A stretch of DNA of 33,763 nt from Paludibacteraceae bacterium. GTDB taxonomy: Bacteria > Bacteroidota > Bacteroidia > Bacteroidales > Paludibacteraceae. The notes under the pieces were generated by a model, which did not search any database, had not been told where the DNA came from, and saw nothing but the letters and a program-made list of their open reading frames with translations. Of the stretch, positions 30,451 through 33,763 are shown piece by piece (within the stretch, counting starts at the first letter, position 1; each line of letters starts with the position of its first letter). Where the stretch lies: the NCBI GenBank assembly GCA_017962005.1, contig JAGCWE010000040.1, positions 1 to 33,763 on the forward strand, in the 5' to 3' direction. The translations under genes were made by a program, and so were the position numbers.

Positions 30451-31500
30451 ATGGCAACACGCGTACTGATGGCCATGTCGGGAGGCATTGACTCGACAGT
30501 GAGTGCATTGCTTCTCTTGGAACAAGGCTATGAACTGATTGGCTGCACCTTTCGCACCTACGATTCAATCAAGGAGTCGTGCCTTGCGCGCGAGAAAGGC
30601 TGCTGCACCGTTGAGTCGCTTATGGAAGCCCGACACATGGCGGAGCGGCTGGGCTTTGAGCACCATATCATCGACCTGCGCGACACATTCCGCCGGTGTG
30701 TCATTGAGCCTTTTGTCTGCGACTACCTCCACGGCCGCACACCCAACCCGTGCGTCGAATGTAACCGCAGCATCAAGTGGGGCGAACTGCTCCGTATAGC
30801 CGACGAGATGCGCTGCGACAGGATTGCCACGGGGCATTATGCCCGCATAGCTGAAAGGAACGGCAGACACTACCTGCAGCGCGCGGCGGATACACGCAAG
30901 GACCAGACCTACTTTCTCTGGCGGCTGACGGACGCGCAACTGAGCCGCACGCTCTTCCCGTTAGGCGGTCTGACCAAACCCGAAGTGAGGCAGTTGGCTG
31001 CGCAGAAAGGGTACGTCAAACTGAGTCAGAAAACCGAATCGCAGGACATCTGCTTCCTGCCGGACGGCGACTACCGCACTTTCCTCAAGGAACAGTGTCC
31101 GAAAAGCGCTTTTGAGCAGGGCTGTTACGTGGATGCCGACGGCAAGGAGGTCGGACGGCACGAGGGCTACGCCAACTACACCGTCGGACAGCGCAAGGGA
31201 CTGGGCATCGCGCTCGGCTATCCGGCTTTCGTCACGCGGATTGAGCCGGACACCAACCGCGTCTATGTCGGTCATCATGACGACCTTTATACCCGCGATG
31301 TCCGTCTCACAGACGGCTGGTTCGCGGGCGACGTGAAGCAGAAAGTGCAGGCGCAGATACGTTACCGCAGCCAGCCGACACCTGCCACATATACATCTGG
31401 TTTACTGCATTTCGACGAGCCGGTATGGGCGGTCACGCCCGGACAATCGGCTGTAATGTACCAGGGCGACTTATTGGTAGGAGGAGGTATCATTGAATAG
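30451..31500 (+). CDS. mnmA: tRNA-uridine 2-sulfurtransferase MnmA
   Basis: MnmA thiolates U34 of tRNA for Lys, Glu and Gln using persulfide sulfur and ATP. The 349 residues contain the PP-loop MSGGIDSTVSALLLL, TPNPCVECNRSIKWGELL with catalytic Cys101, ATGHYAR, QDICFLPDGDYRTFL with Cys201 (the second active Cys), and the C-terminal beta-barrel with YTVGQRKGLGIALG. Length and motif order are normal. Bacteroidota often have two mnmA copies; only this one is in the window. The end overlaps the probable start of the MATE gene by 8 bp. Confidence 0.95.
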   Translation: MATRVLMAMSGGIDSTVSALLLLEQGYELIGCTFRTYDSIKESCLAREKGCCTVESLMEARHMAERLGFEHHIIDLRDTFRRCVIEPFVCDYLHGRTPNPCVECNRSIKWGELLRIADEMRCDRIATGHYARIAERNGRHYLQRAADTRKDQTYFLWRLTDAQLSRTLFPLGGLTKPEVRQLAAQKGYVKLSQKTESQDICFLPDGDYRTFLKEQCPKSAFEQGCYVDADGKEVGRHEGYANYTVGQRKGLGIALGYPAFVTRIEPDTNRVYVGHHDDLYTRDVRLTDGWFAGDVKQKVQAQIRYRSQPTPATYTSGLLHFDEPVWAVTPGQSAVMYQGDLLVGGGIIE

Positions 31501-32797
31501 GCGCATTCTCAAACTGGCTCTGCCGTCCATCCTCGCCAACATAACCATTCCGTTGGTGGGGTTGGTGGATACGGCAATAGTGGGACACTTGTCCGACGCT
31601 GTTGCCATCGGCGGCATAGCGGTTGGCACAATGCTGTTTGACCTGCTCTACTGGAATTTCGGTTTCCTGCGTGTCGGCTCGTCTGGGCAGACGGCGCAGG
31701 CATACGGGCGGGGCAGTTGGGACGAGTGCACGGCGTACTTGAAGCACTATGTGTCTATCGCCCTCGTTGCGGCACTCGCCATCTGGCTTATCCAGTGGGT
31801 CTTCGTTACGTTTGTTCTGGCGGTGGTGCCATGTTCGGACGAGGTGGCGGGGTTTGCACGTGAGTACTTCTTCATCCGCGTCTGGGCGGCACCGGCAACA
31901 CTCTCGCTGATGGCGCTCAAAGGATGGTTCATTGGTATGCAGGACACGGTCAGCCCGATGGCGACCGACATAACGGTCAATGTGGTCAATATCCTTGCCT
32001 CCTTCCTGCTGGCAGTCTATACGCCGCTTGGCGTGATGGGAGTGGCATACGGAACGGTCATCGCCCAATATGCGGGTCTGATGCTCGGTGTAGCTATCCT
32101 GGCAGGCAGGTACCGCACCTTCCTGCGGCCGTCCGGACAAGTCAAGGTGTCCACACGCCGCCTTAACCTGGACCTTTTTATCCGTTCGCTGTGCTTTATG
32201 GTGGTCTATGTTGGTTTCACGAGCCTTGCAGCGAACTATGGCGATAACGAGCTGGCTGTGGCGTCCATATTGATGAGACTGATGATGCTCTTCTCCTTCT
32301 TTGCCGACGGTTTCGCTTACGCGGGTGAGGCGCTGACGGGCAGATTCATCGGAGAGGAGGACGGACAGGGTGTCCGGCGTGTGGTCCGTCTCTTATGGTT
32401 CTGGACTATGGGCATGGGGCTTCTGTTCACCGCCGTCTTTGCCATTGCCTATGACGACTGTCTGCGCCTTCTGACCAGCGATGCGGATGTTCTGCTGCTG
32501 TCGCACAACTACCGTTGGTGGCTCATCCTCATGCCTTTGGTTTCCGCACCGGCGTTTATGTGGGACGGCATCTATATCGGTGCGACAGCGGGCAAGGCCA
32601 TCCGCAATGCGATGATATACGCTGCCGTAGGGTTCGTCGCCGTCTATGCCGCCACATACTTATTCTGGGGCATACAAGCCTTATACACTGCCTATTTCGC
32701 GCATCTGCTTGCGCGTTCGATATACTTAACCGCAAAATGGAGAAACACCTATGATTCAGCAACCCGAACACCGTCCGTGGAAAGTCCTCAAGAGTGA
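31493..32797 (+). CDS. MATE family efflux transporter
   Basis: The 434-residue protein has twelve hydrophobic segments and belongs to the DinF-like branch of the MATE family, which exports drugs or metabolites in exchange for Na+ or H+. Typical features are LALPSILANITIPLVGLVDT at the N-terminus, ALKGWFIGMQDT in the first half and MWDGIYIGATAGKAIRNAM in the second half. The start is TTG at 31493: an in-frame TAG at 31478 bars anything further upstream, GGAGGAGG at 31480-31487 lies 5 nt before it, and the next ATG would cut into the first membrane segment. It overlaps mnmA by 8 bp and the next gene by 47 bp. Confidence 0.88.
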   Translation: MNRRILKLALPSILANITIPLVGLVDTAIVGHLSDAVAIGGIAVGTMLFDLLYWNFGFLRVGSSGQTAQAYGRGSWDECTAYLKHYVSIALVAALAIWLIQWVFVTFVLAVVPCSDEVAGFAREYFFIRVWAAPATLSLMALKGWFIGMQDTVSPMATDITVNVVNILASFLLAVYTPLGVMGVAYGTVIAQYAGLMLGVAILAGRYRTFLRPSGQVKVSTRRLNLDLFIRSLCFMVVYVGFTSLAANYGDNELAVASILMRLMMLFSFFADGFAYAGEALTGRFIGEEDGQGVRRVVRLLWFWTMGMGLLFTAVFAIAYDDCLRLLTSDADVLLLSHNYRWWLILMPLVSAPAFMWDGIYIGATAGKAIRNAMIYAAVGFVAVYAATYLFWGIQALYTAYFAHLLARSIYLTAKWRNTYDSATRTPSVESPQE

Positions 32798-33305
32798 ACA
32801 GATTCTCAATATCGGTCCGTGGCTCAATGTGCGCCAGGAGACTGTCGAACTGCCCAACGGCAAACAGATTCCCACTTGGTTTATCATTGACTACCCCGAC
32901 TGGATTAACGTCATCGCTGAAACCAAAGACGGTAGATTGGTTATGATTGACCAGTACCGGCACGGATTGGGCGTAACCAAATACGAGTTGGTGGCAGGTG
33001 TCATTGACGAAGGCGAAACGCCCTTGCAGGCGGCACAGCGCGAACTGCTCGAAGAGACAGGCTTCGGAGGCGGCGAATGGGAGCAGTTTATGGTGCTCTG
33101 TCCGAACCCGACCAGTCAGAGCAATCTGAGTTACACGTTCTTGGCTCGCGGCGTGGAGCGGGTGAGCGAGCAGCACGAAGAGGAAACAGAGGATATCCGC
33201 GTCCATGTGATGGACAAGAGCGATGTCCGCGAATTGCTTGAACAGGGCGAAATCATCCAGGCACTCCACTCCGCCCCGCTGTGGAAATACTTCGCCACCT
33301 GCTGA
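32751..33305 (+). CDS. Nudix hydrolase, ADP-ribose pyrophosphatase type
   Basis: The 184-residue enzyme probably hydrolyses ADP-ribose or a similar nucleoside diphosphate sugar. The Nudix box GX5EX7REUXEEXGU is complete at residues 83-105 (GVIDEGE...RELLEETGF), preceded by VMIDQYRHGLGVTKYELVAG, a segment characteristic of the ADP-ribose pyrophosphatase subgroup. The start lies within the MATE gene (47-bp overlap), which is long for coupling but leaves no shorter good start: MIQQPEHRPWKVLKSEQI is family-like. A Nudix-type regulator gene follows after about 155 nt. Confidence 0.87.
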   Translation: MIQQPEHRPWKVLKSEQILNIGPWLNVRQETVELPNGKQIPTWFIIDYPDWINVIAETKDGRLVMIDQYRHGLGVTKYELVAGVIDEGETPLQAAQRELLEETGFGGGEWEQFMVLCPNPTSQSNLSYTFLARGVERVSEQHEEETEDIRVHVMDKSDVRELLEQGEIIQALHSAPLWKYFATC

Positions 33306-33383
33306 CACTGTTCCGTTTTATTGTTCTTATTCTGGCTGCGTTGTTCCTGAAACTAACGCTGTCTTCACATAGAAAATACAATA

Positions 33384-33404
33384 ATTGTGTAAAAAATACG
33401 CAAT
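33384..33404. promoter_or_regulatory. Palindromic operator 1
   Basis: ATTGTGTA-AAAAA-TACGCAAT is an imperfect palindrome (7 of 8 pairs). It lies just upstream of the -33 element of the last promoter and is the reverse complement, with small differences, of the second operator at 33436-33456. The centres (33394 and 33446) are 52 bp apart, about five helical turns. Confidence 0.7.
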
Positions 33405-33409
33405 AAATT

Positions 33410-33439
33410 TTGGTGAATGAAAATAACACCGTACTTTTG
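33410..33439 (+). promoter_or_regulatory. Sigma-ABfr promoter of the Nudix-type regulator
   Basis: TTG at 33410-33412 and TACTTTTG at 33432-33439 are separated by 19 nt. The gene starts about 21 nt past the -7 element. The second operator overlaps the end of the -7 element and the expected transcription start, so a bound repressor would block the promoter. Confidence 0.8.
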
Positions 33440-33456
33440 CGTAAAATTTACACAAT
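33436..33456. promoter_or_regulatory. Palindromic operator 2
   Basis: TTTGCGTA-AAATT-TACACAAT is the second palindromic copy; it covers the -7 element end and the likely transcription start. Together with operator 1 it makes the 14-bp perfect inverted repeat AATAATTGTGTAAA (33380-33393) / TTTACACAATTATT (33447-33460) that flanks the promoter. Confidence 0.7.
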
Positions 33457-33460
33457 TATT

Positions 33461-33763
33461 ATGAGCAAACAGGATTACACTATGACGCGGGAAGGGTACG
33501 CCTATCAGTATCCCCGCGCGGCTGTGACGACCGACTGCGTCATTTTCGGTTTCGACGGACAGCAGCTTCAAGTACTGCTTATTGAACGAGGCGTAGAGCC
33601 TTATAAGGGCGAATGGGCACTGCCCGGCGGATTCCTCCGTATGGACGAGTCGGTGGAGGACTGTGCTTTTCGCGAACTGCGTGAAGAGACGTCATTGGAA
33701 CCCGTTGCGCTGGAGCAGTTCGGCGTGTTCTCTGGCGTGGACAGGGATCCTCGCGGACGGGTG
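33461..33763 (+). CDS. Nudix-type (NrtR-like) transcriptional regulator, 5' part
   Basis: The first 101 residues are visible; the gene runs off the window. The frame begins [20 protein letters not shown] and has a Nudix-like domain with [19 protein letters not shown] and a box at 57-79 (GFLRMDE...RELREETSL). The canonical Gly of EEXG is Ser here. This N-terminal pattern is that of NrtR/AraR-type proteins, in which the Nudix fold binds a ligand and a C-terminal winged helix binds DNA; the winged helix lies beyond the window edge. The palindromic operators around its promoter support autoregulation. A simple Nudix hydrolase is the alternative. Confidence 0.75.
   Translation, partial: MSKQDYTMTREGYAYQYPRAAVTTDCVIFGFDGQQLQVLLIERGVEPYKGEWALPGGFLRMDESVEDCAFRELREETSLEPVALEQFGVFSGVDRDPRGRV

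Overview
The window is a chromosomal stretch of a Bacteroidales-type bacterium (phylum Bacteroidota). Seven start-proximal regions carry the phylum's sigma-ABfr signature (TTG or TTTG, an 18-20 nt spacer, then TAnnTTTG), most genes have no Shine-Dalgarno motif, and several families are typical of this phylum: DUF4293, DUF4494, the long NusB, a CarboxypepD_reg TonB-dependent receptor and the glycine-lipid acyltransferase pair. Genus cannot be fixed from the sequence alone; a gut-type Bacteroidales is the best reading. All recognised genes lie on the + strand and most overlap or are closely spaced, so translational coupling is common.

Layout. 1-2490: 3' end of rpsA, tRNA-Ala(GGC), then infC-rpmI-rplT (IF-3, L35, L20). 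infC appears to start at a rare AUA codon behind an exceptionally good Shine-Dalgarno. 2600-7710: DUF4293 membrane protein, nusB, yajC, a short YbbR protein, a DegT-type aminotransferase and rpoN (sigma-54). 7706-13000: an envelope cluster with a PAP2-like membrane protein, a DUF4105 protein, an AlkP-superfamily protein that seems to have lost its catalytic residues, DUF4494, and glsA/glsB, which probably make glycine lipids; glsB has its own promoter. 13014-13121 is a non-coding stretch with nested inverted repeats and a 3 x 11 bp tandem repeat. 13152-24000: yggS, a TonB-dependent receptor, mutS, a CBS/DUF21 transporter, a phosphoethanolamine-transferase-like membrane enzyme, lpdA and nadA.

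24000-27290 is an accessory segment: short direct repeats, a small hypothetical gene, a homopyrimidine tract, a tandem pair of about 106 bp hairpin-bearing repeats, then an A+T-rich block with its own promoter. That block holds a 46-residue ORF, a frameshifted zinc-ribbon gene, an AlbA_2/ATPase-type regulator, and a short gene remnant broken by two in-frame TAA codons. It looks acquired and decaying, but no integrase, transposase or attachment repeat was found.

27294-33763: a GltS-type and a BASS-type transporter in one operon, an A1S_2505-like protein, a secreted protein built of 20-residue repeats, mnmA, a MATE exporter, an ADP-ribose-pyrophosphatase-like Nudix enzyme, and the 5' part of a Nudix-type regulator. 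The promoter of that last gene is bracketed by two copies of a palindromic operator 52 bp apart, which suggests autoregulation.

The points most worth following up are the AUA start of infC, the paired operators at the right end, the 20-residue-repeat protein, the apparently inactive AlkP protein, the hairpin-bearing tandem repeats, and the broken genes of the accessory island. No complete new multi-gene system could be demonstrated.
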